64,000 nucleotides of DNA from positions 496,001 through 560,000 of the forward strand of contig KN832875.1 in NCBI GenBank assembly GCA_000827325.1, read 5' to 3'. The notes below the pieces were generated by a model. That model ran no database searches. It saw only the letters and a list, made by a program, of their open reading frames with translations, and was not told the DNA's origin. This document shows, piece by piece, positions 1-10,299 of this stretch; positions within the stretch are counted from its first letter, which is position 1; each line of letters starts with the position of its first letter. The position numbers were made by a program, and so were the translations under genes. The DNA comes from Oidiodendron maius Zn (Eukaryota; Ascomycota; Leotiomycetes; Myxotrichaceae).

Positions 1-894
1 GACGTTAAAAGCGGATGCATTTCTATTGATGGACAAGACATTCGTGCTGTTACCCTTAAAAGGTAAACGATTCCGAGTCAACTCAATTCAAGCTATACAA
101 TGTTGCTGACAAGCGAGTTGTAGCCTTCGCGACAATATCGGCGTTGTACCCCAAGAGCCTATGCTGTTCAATGATTCGATAATGAACAATATTCGCTATG
201 CAAGGTTAACGGCGAGTACTGAAGAGATTCACAATGCTTGCAGAGCGGCGGCTCTGCATGATAAAATAATGACCTTTCCGGATCGTGAGTCGACTCTATA
301 CCTTCAAGATCCTTCGCGTCCTTACAATATCCTGCAGGCTACTATACAAAGATTGGTGATCGTGGCGTGTACGTTGTATTTAGTTGTGGAGATTAGTATG
401 CTGTTGACAAATATCCAGGAAGTTATCTGGAGGCGAAAAGCAGCGTATAGCAATTGCCCGAGCTATCCTGAAACGTCCTGAAATTATTCTCTTGGACGAA
501 GCGACTAGTGCAGTGGATACTGAGACAGAACACACAATCCGAGAAGGATTCAAGAAGTTGTGCGAAGATCGAACAACGATTATTGTTGCGTATGGAATTG
601 ATGTAATATGTTTATCTACCTTGACTAATGACAGCTAGGCATCGATTATCGACAATTATGCAATCTGACAGAATCTTGGTCGTTATTGATGGCGAAATAA
701 TTGAAGAGGGTTCCCATCACGAACTCATACGGGCGAGAGGTAAATACCATGATCTCTGGTCGAAGCAAGTATTTGTTGAGCCTGAAGTTGAGCAACCCAA
801 CCCGGTAATCTCGCAAACTGCAGATTGCATCCTAATCAATGACCTCGGTGCAGATGATGATGGAAGCAGGTCCAGAAGAATGCGTCAGTGTTAA
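1..894 (+). CDS. ABC transporter, half-size HMT1/ATM1-like, C-terminal part (5' cut by window)
   Basis: This is the ATP-binding domain of an ABC half-transporter; the membrane part and Walker A lie left of the window. Splicing exons 1-62, 124-284, 338-368, 419-589 and 639-894 restores the canonical order. The Q-loop region reads [14 protein letters not shown], the signature LSGGEKQR, Walker [14 protein letters not shown] and the H-loop AHRLST. The four introns are 49-61 nt and all are GT-AG. The join at 368/419 gives DRGVKLSGGEK, which supports the model. Family knowledge: the wording around the Q-loop and signature is closest to the vacuolar heavy-metal tolerance (HMT1) and mitochondrial ATM1 (ABCB) groups, which export glutathione- or phytochelatin-linked substrates. 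The exact substrate cannot be read here. About 70 residues after the H-loop form a variable acidic tail ending at 894. The gene looks intact, and its apparent stops are intronic. Confidence 0.85.
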
Positions 895-2274
895 AGGCGG
901 CGAGATGGCCAAGAGAGTTGGAAGCATTGCTGTGACTGTAGGCTAGGAATTAGAAAGTCATTGTAACAACTACGGTGGGGTAGGCGATGCGCCAGAACAA
1001 TCCATTCCTTAATGTATTTTGGAAACTTTTGAGCGGGTATATATTCGACATCTCCTATCTTGATACTCTCTTGTTGATCTAGATAGGGCATTGCAGTCTC
1101 CACCACAGAGATTCGTAGTTACTCTCTTTAAGTTCCTGAGCTTTCGACGATGGATACAATGTGCTAACGCCAAGTTATTACATCCGTGATTGAAATACTG
1201 CTACACAGCCTGCTCAGAGCTGCATCTAATTTGATAGATATCTAGGCTCAAACCGGATGCCTCTGAATTTGTTTCTTTTGCCATTTCCATGAATCTTATT
1301 TTTAGACCTTGCACATCTGCTTCCAGATTTGGACAGGGCGAGAGAGAAGGAAGAAAATACGGCAGAAATGCCTTGTGAGAAGAAAATGCAACCATGACGC
1401 AGGTATACCGAGAGGGAAGGAGGTAAGTCTGTATAAAGATTTTGAGAGTTATTGACAATACACTTACAATAGGCAGATAATAAAGAGATTAATAGAGAAT
1501 AGATAGAGAACTCCTGCATACTTAATACAGCCGGCAACTTGTGTTTATACTATACTAAGCAAGTAGAGAGATCACGGATTAAAAGCACACGACATGTGAG
1601 AATACAAGTAGCAAAAACTGAGCCAACAATCTATGCCAAAGGGCCGACAAATCTGGATACTACTAGCTCTAGAGGTGGCCAACGCGATTCTCCAGCGCCT
1701 TTAGTGAGTTGTAGCCATTATTGATGTGCTTTATTTACCATGAACGGCAACGACGCCGAGACTCAGCTCCAATTGACCATGTCAAATGCTGTCACCTGGC
1801 CGTTCTCGAGCTCAGCGATCTCGCTACTGGCGAGCAGCAATCCGTTGTGCTGGGTGGAGATCTGCCCTTGGTTTAAGAGCAACAGCTTTAATGAATCCTT
1901 GAAACTACAGCTCATTTTCTCGACATTGAAGGGAGACAATGAGGAAAGTGCGGTATCGTATGCCATCAGGGCTTGTAAAAGAATGCTTCGTTATGAGCGT
2001 AATGGTGTTGAGAGATCCGTGAAGCATAGATAGGAGCGTGGTAGAATAGTGAGCACCAATATATTATAGGCCATGGAATCACTTAACCACTTATATCAGA
2101 CAAAAATAGAGCAGGGGTCAGAGACTTCACACTGGATATATATATCAAGCTTGTAGAGATGAGAAAGATGTAGTATAAATTTCTTCGTTATCATTAACTC
2201 CTTGGTCTATTCTGCGCTGTGATGAGGGTGTACGCGAATTTTGGTATCCGCAGAGAAGTCATGGAAAAATCATC
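895..2274. other. Intergenic stretch with weak coding-like fragments
   Basis: No complete gene was recognised in this 1.4 kb. On the minus strand, frames at 1763-1990, 1201-1330 and 891-1106 have helix-like, low-complexity-free translations, for example AELENGQVTAFD. They are not joined by convincing start or splice signals. They may be remnants of a decayed gene or chance frames. Confidence 0.3.
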
Positions 2275-3358
2275 TTACTGACCAGAGCCAGGCCCAGAGC
2301 CTCGTCCTGCACCTCCAAGCATGTTTCTTGCCCTGCAATGAAGTCAATAAATGGCCTAAGAGAACGGACAGATTTACCTACATCTCGGCGATGCTTGGAT
2401 CCTGCATGAGGCTTGACAGGTCTGGCATTCCACCACCATTGCCGCCACCACCGAACTGATTAGCCATCTCTCTCAGCCTTGGGTTGTTCATGATGTTTGC
2501 CATAGCTTCCGGGTTGCTCATGAGATTCTGTGCCATGTTCGCAAACATGGGGTTGTTCATGATGGAGCTAAAGTCTGGCATTCCGCCACCACCACCTCCT
2601 CCGAACATTGAGGACAAATCGGGCATGCCACTGGCACTAGCACCAGCACCCCTATCGGCTACTTCTTCGTCGTCAGAACCATCACCTTCCTCCAACTCAG
2701 CAACTCTCCTTTTTGCCGTCTCAAAGCCCTTCTTCATAGCCTCACTTCCTCCGTTGCCCTCATACTCGATACCTTTCTGGTAAGCCTCCATGCTACCTTT
2801 CGCGTCACCCAGCGCGAATCTAGCCAAGCCCAGTCGAGACCAGGCCTTCGTGTATTTTGGGTCCGCAGCAACAGCCGCCTCCGCGTCCGCTTTTGCACTC
2901 TCGTGATCCTTGGATGCAGAGTATGCTGCTGCGCGATTCGACAGGAAGATCGGGTCCCCCGGGATAATTGCAAGAGCTTTAGAGTAGAGATCGATGGCGG
3001 TGGAGTAGTCCCTTTTTGCCATAGCGGCATTTCCTTGACTCTTCAGACCCTCAGCTTCCTTTCGCTGGTCTTCAGTCGGCTCTGTCTTTGCCTCACCCGT
3101 ACTTTTTTCCCCGGCAGCGGTTGTGCTTTGCGCGGCCGCCGTCTTGCCCTTCAGCTTCTCATAGACACCGTAGATCTGAAGAAGGGTCTGGGAGTCTTTT
3201 GGTGTCGCGTCGGTGGGGTCGACCTTGAAAGACTCCGAGATGCATGATTGGGCAACCTCAATGCTTTCCCTGTCGTCCTCCGTGAGAGTCCCATCGGTGA
3301 GAGAGGTATTGAGGAAGTCGATGATGGAGAGAGCGAGCCTTTGCTTTGTAGTAGCCAT
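2275..3358 (-). CDS. SGT2: SGT2/SGTA-type TPR co-chaperone
   Basis: This is a small glutamine-rich TPR protein of the GET pathway. It binds tail-anchored membrane proteins and passes them to Get4/Get5 in the cytosol. Exons are 2382-3358 and 2275-2332 (minus), joined over a 49-nt intron; the splice makes the ending SIAEMARNMLGGAGRG and gives 344 aa, the usual family length. In order there is an N-terminal dimerisation region (about 1-80, beginning MATTKQRLALSIIDFLN), a charged linker, three TPR repeats (about 105-220, with SQGNAAMAKRDYSTAIDLYS and SNRAAAYSA), an acidic segment and a Gly/Met/Asn-Pro-rich substrate-binding tail with repeated NNPMF, SNPEAM and NNPRLR motifs. The frame is open further upstream, but the ATG at 3358 begins the conserved sequence. 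A TCACGTGATATAAA element lies about 150 nt upstream. Confidence 0.95.
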
Positions 3359-3980
3359 CGCGATAGCTGGATGATTGAGAAGAATTCGCGCGTCGAAGTT
3401 GGGAAACGGAAGACGACGTGGGATGATATGGAAATCTAGAGAAATGCCAAATAGCGGCGAGGGGTTCTCCAGTCGCTGTTCTGGCCCCTTCGAGGCGTGG
3501 GGCATCACGTGATATAAATTTGCACCTGCCCGACGCGCCTCCAATAGTATCGTCTCTACATTAAGCAGGCCAGATAATTATGTTATCCCTTTGTGCACTG
3601 AATATAAACTGGCTTCTAAGTTTGCCATCTCTAGCTTTATAATACAATGACAAAATAAGATAGTTCGTCATTTGTCTGAATAGTTCCTCAGGAACATGCT
3701 TGATTGGCTCTAATATACATGCGTTGTTACAGATGGCCCTTTAGATGCAGAACACCTCGTATCTCACCAGAGTGGAGTCGGGACCTTCTTTTCACTCCTT
3801 CATTTACATGTTTTCCCTTCTGGAAGATTTAATCATGTCCAGCGATATCCGGGCCATCGGTTGCCACGAGATGTCCATAAAAACTCCTAACACCGCCCGA
3901 TGTACAAGAGAGGTCCTGGGATGGGAAATTCTATGATGAAACTCGAATGATTGAGAGGTATGGAGGGAGGGTTGGCCCCT
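3359..3980. other. Intergenic, SGT2 promoter side and TIM44 3' side
   Basis: Apart from the E-box/TATA element near SGT2, nothing coding or structured was recognised. Confidence 0.5.
3505..3519 (-). promoter_or_regulatory. E-box TCACGTGA with overlapping TATA-like sequence upstream of SGT2
   Basis: The palindrome TCACGTGA (3505-3512) is followed by TATAAA-like bases, about 150 nt upstream of the SGT2 ATG. It matches the Cbf1/bHLH E-box core. A promoter role is inferred from position and from recurrence of the motif elsewhere in the window. Confidence 0.4.
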
Positions 3981-5672
3981 CTAGATGTAATCTCTTCCAC
4001 TCTTCTGGAGCTCGATAAGTCTCCATCCTCTAGTTTCGGGGTTATTAACATCTTCGGCAACCCTGGTCACACCGATGGCATAGGTAACAAGTTGTACTTT
4101 GTCCTCCATGCCTGCAGCGAGCTGGTTCGTTTTTGCGTTTCGGTATACATGCACCTCTTGCGTTCTGCACGATACGATAAAGACTGGAATGTCTCCAGGT
4201 TCGAGGATCCTCGCCGACATGATCTCAACATTCCGAATATCTAGGATCCGGCCATCAGATTTCAAACCTGCTGCGGTGTATTGCTTAGATAGTGCATCGT
4301 AGACTTGGAATTGCGCTGCTGAAAGCCACAGCTTCAAAGTTTCGGTGTCTCCCCTGACATAAGCGTCAAGGACTTCGGGCAGGATATATTCTCGCATTTC
4401 CCGAACAAACGGCTCCATTTGAAAGCCAGGATCCATTTCCCGGAACTTCTTAATCACCATCGCTGTTTCGTTCTCTGCGAAAAACCCGGCAACACGGTCG
4501 GAGATGCTGCGCGCGGTTGAGACCAAGGGGTTCTCGGATTCGTTGTAGGCAGATTTTAGAGAGAAGAGAGACTGCATCATCTTGTTTGAATCTCGGAATT
4601 CTCTCCAGGATTCTTTCCATGCCGCATCCTTGTGGACTGTTACATTTGTTCCGGCACTATCTCCGTTAGTAACCACTTAAGGGGTGCAGTAGAGGATGCA
4701 TTACTTAGGATCTTCTTTTGGGACTTCAGTACGCTTGCCCGATCCACCGTTTGCCAGAGCCTCCTGCTTTTCTCTCAGCTCCCTGGCTTTCCGCCGCTCT
4801 TCTTTTTCCACCCACCCACCGTACCGCGAACTGCTTCCATCATCAATAACGTTCTTGACGTTCTTATATGCCTCTGTTTCTCGAAGTGGTCTTGTGCCCT
4901 TCTCTATGACATTGGCAGTGGCATTCACAGTGCTCCGGACGCCCTTCACAACTGGTGTTTCCCAAGTCCAGGCAGCTCCTTTTCCCACAGCGCCCGCAGT
5001 AGTCTTTAATACATTGGCAGTGGTAGATGTCACTTTCCCGGTGGTCGACTCATATGCCTGCCGGGCACGTCTCACAGACTCATTCTCTGTGAACTGCTGA
5101 GCACCAGCAGCCAAAGCCTTAGTCGACTCATTCCACTCCTTGGACGCTTTAAACTCGCTCTGCAAGGTTTCAGTAAATACTTGCCATGGCGACTTGTCTC
5201 CGTGAGGTGGTGGCGGCGGTGGAACTTCTTTCTCCTCTTCTTTCTTCCCTTCGCCATCGCCATCGCCTTCATCCTTACCTTCCTTTTTGCTTTGCTCCCT
5301 TGACTCGTCCTTACTGCTCTCTTCTTCGGGTTTCTTTGCAGATTCTGCCTCTGCAGTTCCTTCCTCTGCTTCTCCGGTCTTAGGCTTGGAGTACTGTTCA
5401 GATCCCAGTGGCGCCGAGTGATGGAAATTTCGCGACGACAAAGCAGGTCTCAGGGATTGAAATTCGTCTGGTAGGAACTGGGATCGTAAAGCTGTCGTGT
5501 ATGGAGGGATTTGCGATCGATAATTGCCAGACACAAACGAATGCAGCTTCGAAGCCTGGTTCTGTTGTTGTAGTCGTGCGTAGAGCACTGTTTTCCTAGA
5601 AACAGGCCTCACGACCGGCCCGAGTTGGACAGAGCAAGGCGCTCTTGTCCCAACATGTCGAAGACCATTCAT
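3981..5672 (-). CDS. TIM44: Mitochondrial import motor anchor TIM44
   Basis: TIM44 tethers mtHsp70 to the TIM23 channel on the matrix side of the inner membrane. Exons are 4705-5672 and 3981-4656 (minus). The 48-nt intron has a TACTAAC branch site and joins KEDPN to AGTNVTVHKD in frame, giving 547 aa. The N-terminus (MNGLRHVGTRAPC, Arg-rich, acid-poor) resembles a matrix presequence. A Lys/Glu-rich segment (about 95-165) and an amphipathic region follow. The C-terminal Tim44 domain (about 340-545) contains ENPLVSTARSISDRV, FREMDPGFQMEPFVREMREYI, LDAYVRGDTETLKLW and the terminal GWRLIELQKSGRDYI. An in-frame ATG at 5735 would add 21 residues. I prefer 5672 because the presequence starts there. 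It is divergent from the mitoribosomal gene 213 bp away. Confidence 0.96.
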
Positions 5673-5885
5673 GGCGACTGCACAAAGACCGACACTGATC
5701 TGAGGCAGGTCGGTGATTATGTGAGAAGGGGACAAAAGAGAGACTGCGTAGGAAATTTACAGCGGCGATTTGAAAATTAATTCCGAGGGCGGACTTTTCC
5801 GACCACGCTAGCTTCTCGACATTTGCGTACCAGCTTCATGGTTTCTGGAACTTCGACCAGACAACTGGACAACACCAAATAGATC

Positions 5886-6726
5886 ATGGCCAGGGCGGCC
5901 ACGAGACGTGCTTTAGCGCAATCTCCTTTAGCAGTCATTTATGGCTCTACATCCTTCCATAGACTGCCAATAAGATGCCTTCGATCCTTTTCTAGCTCCT
6001 CGAGAAAGCTTGCTAAAGAGGATAGGTATGTTGTTCATCTTCAATTTCTCTGAGCTCTTAAGACCCAGGCTTTGTTTATTCACATCAATTTACTGATAGT
6101 TGGTGAGCAGCAGCCCTTCTCCACCGAATCCCGCGTCTTCTCGATCAACGACAGCCGCAGGTCGCGCTTCTCCATCCCTGCACCCAAAAGCGTTCACATC
6201 AACACCCACACCTTCAACAATGGATGCGCTCTCCAAACTGATGCAGACCAATAGAATTGCCCGTCAAGCTAGGGACGATGGCAAGGCGAGCGCTGCTATG
6301 GTGCGGGTTGCTTCAGAAGGCTACTTAGTTGACTATAGAGCAGAAAGACGCCAGGAGCCTCACCACATCCATGTCTATGCAACACGACACAATACGCATA
6401 TTACCATAACCAGACCGAATCACAGTCCAATTATCTCAAAGTCGGCTGGGGATCTTGGATTTAAGCACAGCCAAAGGAAACACTACGATTCTGCTTTCCA
6501 ATTGGCTGGATACGTATTTGGGAAGCTCCATGAAAGTGGGAAGAGTAGGGACATCACGAAGATTGCCGTTATAATGAGGGGATTTGGAGCGGGTAGAGAG
6601 GCTGTTACAAAGGCTTTATTGGGAACTGAAGGGCGGTACTTGCGAGGGAAGATCGTTAGTGTGGCAGACTCTACGAGACTGAAGTTCGGTGGGACGAGGA
6701 GTAAGAGGGCTAGACGCCTAGGTTAG
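5886..6726 (+). CDS. MRPS18: Mitochondrial small-subunit ribosomal protein uS11m (yeast Mrps18)
   Basis: This is the mitochondrial member of the bacterial S11 family, part of the mitoribosomal small-subunit platform. Exons are 5886-6025 and 6111-6726, joined over an 85-nt intron, giving 251 aa. Exon 1 encodes an Arg/Ser-rich presequence (MARAATRRALAQSP...). The S11 core covers about 100-250, with HHIHVYATRHNTHITITRP, SAGDLGFKHSQRKHYDSAFQ and the C-terminal basic motif GTRSKRARR. The acceptor region reads GAGCAGCAG, so a neighbouring AG three bases downstream would remove one codon. It shares a short divergent promoter with TIM44, another mitochondrial gene, which suggests but does not show co-expression. 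It converges on the PPPDE gene with about 150 bp between stops. Confidence 0.93.
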
Positions 6727-6877
6727 AGGCTTGGATTTGTGACTTTTGTGATGCTTTGGCGCATTTCGAATTGTACAATAAGCTAGAATCTGTATGGTAT
6801 CTTTCCTGAACCCCAAGCGCCTGCGACACACCCACCAACGCCGGCAGCGACAGCAGTTAAAATAACATCTAAAGCCC

Positions 6878-7697
6878 TCAACTCCTTCTGCCAATCGGAG
6901 CTCTCTCTGCTGGGGGAACCATCCTTCCAGATGTATCTCTAACTGGAGCCTTCCCCTTTCCACTACTTCCCTGCCCAAGTTCCTCCTCGGTTTCCTGGAC
7001 GGCTGCCAGCCGGGGTCCTGCTCTGTGATCTGAACTCTGTCTCCGGTGGCTTGAATCCATATCGCTCAACATTCCAGCTCGTTCATTTGCTTCATGGTGC
7101 TCATCGTCATCCATCAGCTCCCCATCTGCCGTCTCAAAATCTGGGGGGGCAATCCAATCCCTTGGAACAACGCATGGCAATGCAACTCCGATACTCGCGG
7201 CACGATTCAACCAGCCTGGCCCCGATCTACCAGTAAGCTTCTCACACAAATATTGAGTGAAGTGGTTGCAGTTCTTATTAAGAAGATTGTATGATGTCCC
7301 AAGGAAGGCCTCAGAGGCCTCCTTAAGTATCGTGTCTATGTCGTCTTGTGGCCGCACCGTGAAGCCATGAAGAATCTCGCACTTGAATGTACCTCCCGGT
7401 GGTTCCGTCCTAGGTTTCGTCCAGTAAACGCCAGTCACGTCTCTTTGATCGTGACCGCCGTATGCATATTCTCTACCATTTATGACTACCCCTGAGTGGA
7501 GGAGGGAGACGCCGACCGTCCAGAGTATGGATGCTATTTTCCCAGGCTGTCATATCAGTCAGTCAAGTGTAATAGTTGCAATGACTATAACAACGTACCG
7601 GGAGCAAATCGTAGACATTGATGATAATCTCAGTCTTTTGAAGAGACAATGTCGATCGATGATTCCGTGTGCTCTGAGAGCTTTTCCTCGGTCCCAT
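6878..7697 (-). CDS. PPPDE/DeSI-like cysteine peptidase (DUF862)
   Basis: This predicted thiol isopeptidase belongs to the PPPDE superfamily (desumoylating DeSI group). Exons are 7599-7697 and 6878-7546 (minus), joined over a 52-nt intron, giving 255 aa. The junction restores the family hallmark VYDLLPPGKIASILW. The catalytic dyad is visible: His in LLHSGVVING near residue 48 and Cys in NKNCNHFTQYLCEKLTG near residue 123. The domain occupies about 23-155. It is followed by an acidic, Ser/Arg-rich tail (EEEL..., GKGKAPVRD) without further domains. The ATG at 7697 was chosen; open frame continues upstream without another ATG. Family knowledge suggests removal of SUMO or ubiquitin-like modifiers. 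The substrate here is unknown. Confidence 0.87.
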
Positions 7698-8142
7698 AGT
7701 GAAAATCTGCACGGGTTGAAAGACTGAAGACTCAATCAGAGAGGTTGTGCTGCTATTTCCAGAATTTCTGCATAAACCCAGTTCGCTGAATTGCACCGAA
7801 GGATCTTAGTGATATCTAAACTTAGATGATATCACAGCCTCGAAAGGCGCGACCGGAGCCAGCCTTAGCAGCACGTGATTTCAACTCCCGCAGAAAATTT
7901 AACTAGGACCTTTGATTCGGCGCACACAAAATATCCGCGACCATTGGGAGAGAGTTTGACCACTCTCTCACAAGGCTGCTGCCCCCCCCACTACCACGGC
8001 TGCCTCTGGTGCTCGGCGCATCTTCTCTTCTTTCGCACTCACTTTTCAAAGGTCAGCGGCAAGAACTGCGACCCAAGACCAGAACCTGCTTAGCTGCACG
8101 GTTTCCATAACCACAACTCGTCATTACGCAAAGAAAAAGAGA
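7698..8142. other. Divergent promoter region between the PPPDE gene and OLA1
   Basis: It holds a GCACGTGA motif at 7871-7878 and a C8 tract at 7982-7989. No coding sequence was seen. Confidence 0.4.
7871..7878. promoter_or_regulatory. E-box-like GCACGTGA motif in a divergent promoter
   Basis: The CACGTGA core sits between two divergently transcribed genes, 174 nt from one ATG and 265 nt from the other. The role is inferred from position only. Confidence 0.35.
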
Positions 8143-9627
8143 ATGCCTCCAAAGAAGGCCGTAAAGGAGGAAAAGATCCTGCTGGGCAGGCCTGGGAACA
8201 ACTTGAAGAGCGGAATCGTATGTCAATTCATTGCTTCGACCTCAATTGTTGGCTAATCCCTCTCAGGTCGGCCTAGCAAACGTTGGCAAATCGACACTTT
8301 TCCAGGCCATCACAAAGTGCTCCCTCGGAAATCCAGCTGTACGTCTAGTTAACTATCTGAACATTGGCAAAATTGACCAGAAATAGAACTTCCCCTACGC
8401 TACCATCGATCCAGAAGAATCGCGTGTCATAGTGCCAGATGAGAGATACGACTGGCTTTGCGAAAAGTATCAGCCTAAATCGCGAGTCCCTGCACATCTT
8501 ACTATCTATGACATTGCTGGCTTGACGCGAGGCGCTTCAACTGGCGCAGGTCTCGGAAATGCTTTCTTGTCTCACATCCGTGCCGTCGATGCCATCTTCC
8601 AGGTTGTGCGCTGCTTCGATGACGCCGAGATTATTCATGTAGAGGGAGATGTTGACCCAGTTCGCGATCTGACCATCATCAGCGAGGAGCTGCGAATCAA
8701 AGATATTGAATTCACAGAGAAAGCGCTCGAGAACCTTAAGAAGCAGACTCGTAGGGGAGGCCAGAGTCTTGAGATGAAGAAACTCAAGGAGGAGGAAGCG
8801 ACCGTTGAGAAGATTCTAGCTCTGCTCCAGGGCGGTGGTGATGTCCGAAAAGGTGACTGGACTGCTAAAGAGGTATGTTTCAAAGCTTTACTTTAATACC
8901 GCCCGCATTTCGTGATGACAAAGGGCCATGTGGCCCGAATAATCCCAGCTCGTCGAATGCCTCAATATAAACGCAGAGAGCATGCTGAGATACAAACCCC
9001 GTTCTGATCCTTTCATGTTCTTCTTCTACCTGGCATTACTCACACTGATATGTTGCTAATACTATAATGTATTAGGTAGAGGTTATCAACCCTCTATTCC
9101 TTCTCACTGCGAAGCCGGTTGTCTATCTTGTCAATTTAAGTGAGAAAGATTACATACGAAAGAAGAACAAGCATCTAGGGAAAATCATGGAATGGATCAA
9201 GGAGAACGCTGCCGGCGACCCAATCCTTCCAATCTCTATCTGTCTTGAGGAACGTCTCACGCGCTTTGAGACCGAGGAGGAGGCCCAAAAGGAGCTGAAA
9301 GAGCTCGGAGTTGACTCTGCCTTACCCAAGATCATTACGTCCATGCGAAAGGTTTTGAACCTTGGGAGCTTCTTTACAACTGGCCCAGACGAAGTCCGTC
9401 AATGGACAATCCGGAATGGGACCAAAGCACCACAGGCTGCTGGAGTTATTCATGGTGATTTTGAGAAGACTTTCATTCAGGCTATTGTGTACAACTTCTC
9501 CACACTGAAAGAGCTTGGCGATGAAGCTGAGGTTAAAGCAAAGGGAAAGATTATGACAAAAGGTAAAGATTATGTAATGGAAGATGGGGATATCCTACTC
9601 GTAAAAGCTGGAGCTGCAAAGGGATAA
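8143..9627 (+). CDS. OLA1: Obg-like ATPase 1 (YchF/OLA1)
   Basis: This is a cytosolic P-loop ATPase of the Obg/YchF family, linked to translation and stress responses. Exons 8143-8217, 8267-8338, 8387-8872 and 9076-9627 give 394 aa, the normal family size. G1 is GLANVGKSTLFQAI, G2/G3 include NFPYATIDPEE and YDIAGLTRGAS, and the G4 position reads NLSEKD. The last has the NxxE pattern that gives OLA1 its ATP preference. A coiled-coil arm (about 155-205) precedes the C-terminal TGS domain (about 305-390), with GTKAPQAAGVIHGDFEKTFIQA and EDGDILLVKAGA. Two introns are about 48 nt; the third is 203 nt, far longer than others in the window. The start is fixed by the MPPKK amino terminus. Confidence 0.97.
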
Positions 9628-10299
9628 TAGAATAAAATCACGGCCTTTGAGCCACTTTAATCTGGGCGCATGTTCCATATCCCAGGTTACTTGTCTCGAT
9701 GAACCACGTGATGAGTAGTACCGGGCTGGTAATTTCTGAAGTTTTTGAGTGCACGACAACAAACATTCATCTCTAGTCACACATTTATATAAGGTCTTAG
9801 TAATGCCGCTTGCACAGTTCATATCCTATTAGTTCAAGTAATAGTAGTGCTTTGGTTATATAGATCAGACGTGTTTGATAGCCGAATCGTCCAAGTCGCA
9901 GATCAGACTACGCACAGCGATAAGGCTTAGTCACCATGCTGAGGCTGAATACCGTCTTTCATTGGCTCACATCCACTTTGCCTGCCTGATCTCCAGCCAG
10001 CCGAGCTAAAGAGCATCCAGGAGCTACAGATAGTTGGGGCCGACGATGTGCTTTGTCTGTACGTGGTTTGCAGGGTCCACACCAGCATCCTAAGGTTGTC
10101 ACAAACTCAACATATCAATAACTGCGGGAGAAAAGGTGGTCGCGACCAATTCGCCGACCTTCTAGCGTTCTTTACGAGCAGCCGTTTATTGCATCGTATG
10201 GGCGACGCATCATCGTACCTCCTTGTGAATTTGGCATCCGTGTTGCAGGACTGACGCCTGCGGAGGGTTGTCCATGCAGCGCCCGCGAATGTTGAATGA
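9628..10299. other. Intergenic, between OLA1 and the VPS9-ankyrin gene
   Basis: A CACGTGAT motif lies at 9705-9712. No ORF or RNA was recognised otherwise. Confidence 0.4.

Noticed and set aside
161-894. ABC transporter pseudogene
   Set aside because: The apparent stops fall in four short GT-AG introns. The spliced sequence has all ABC motifs intact.
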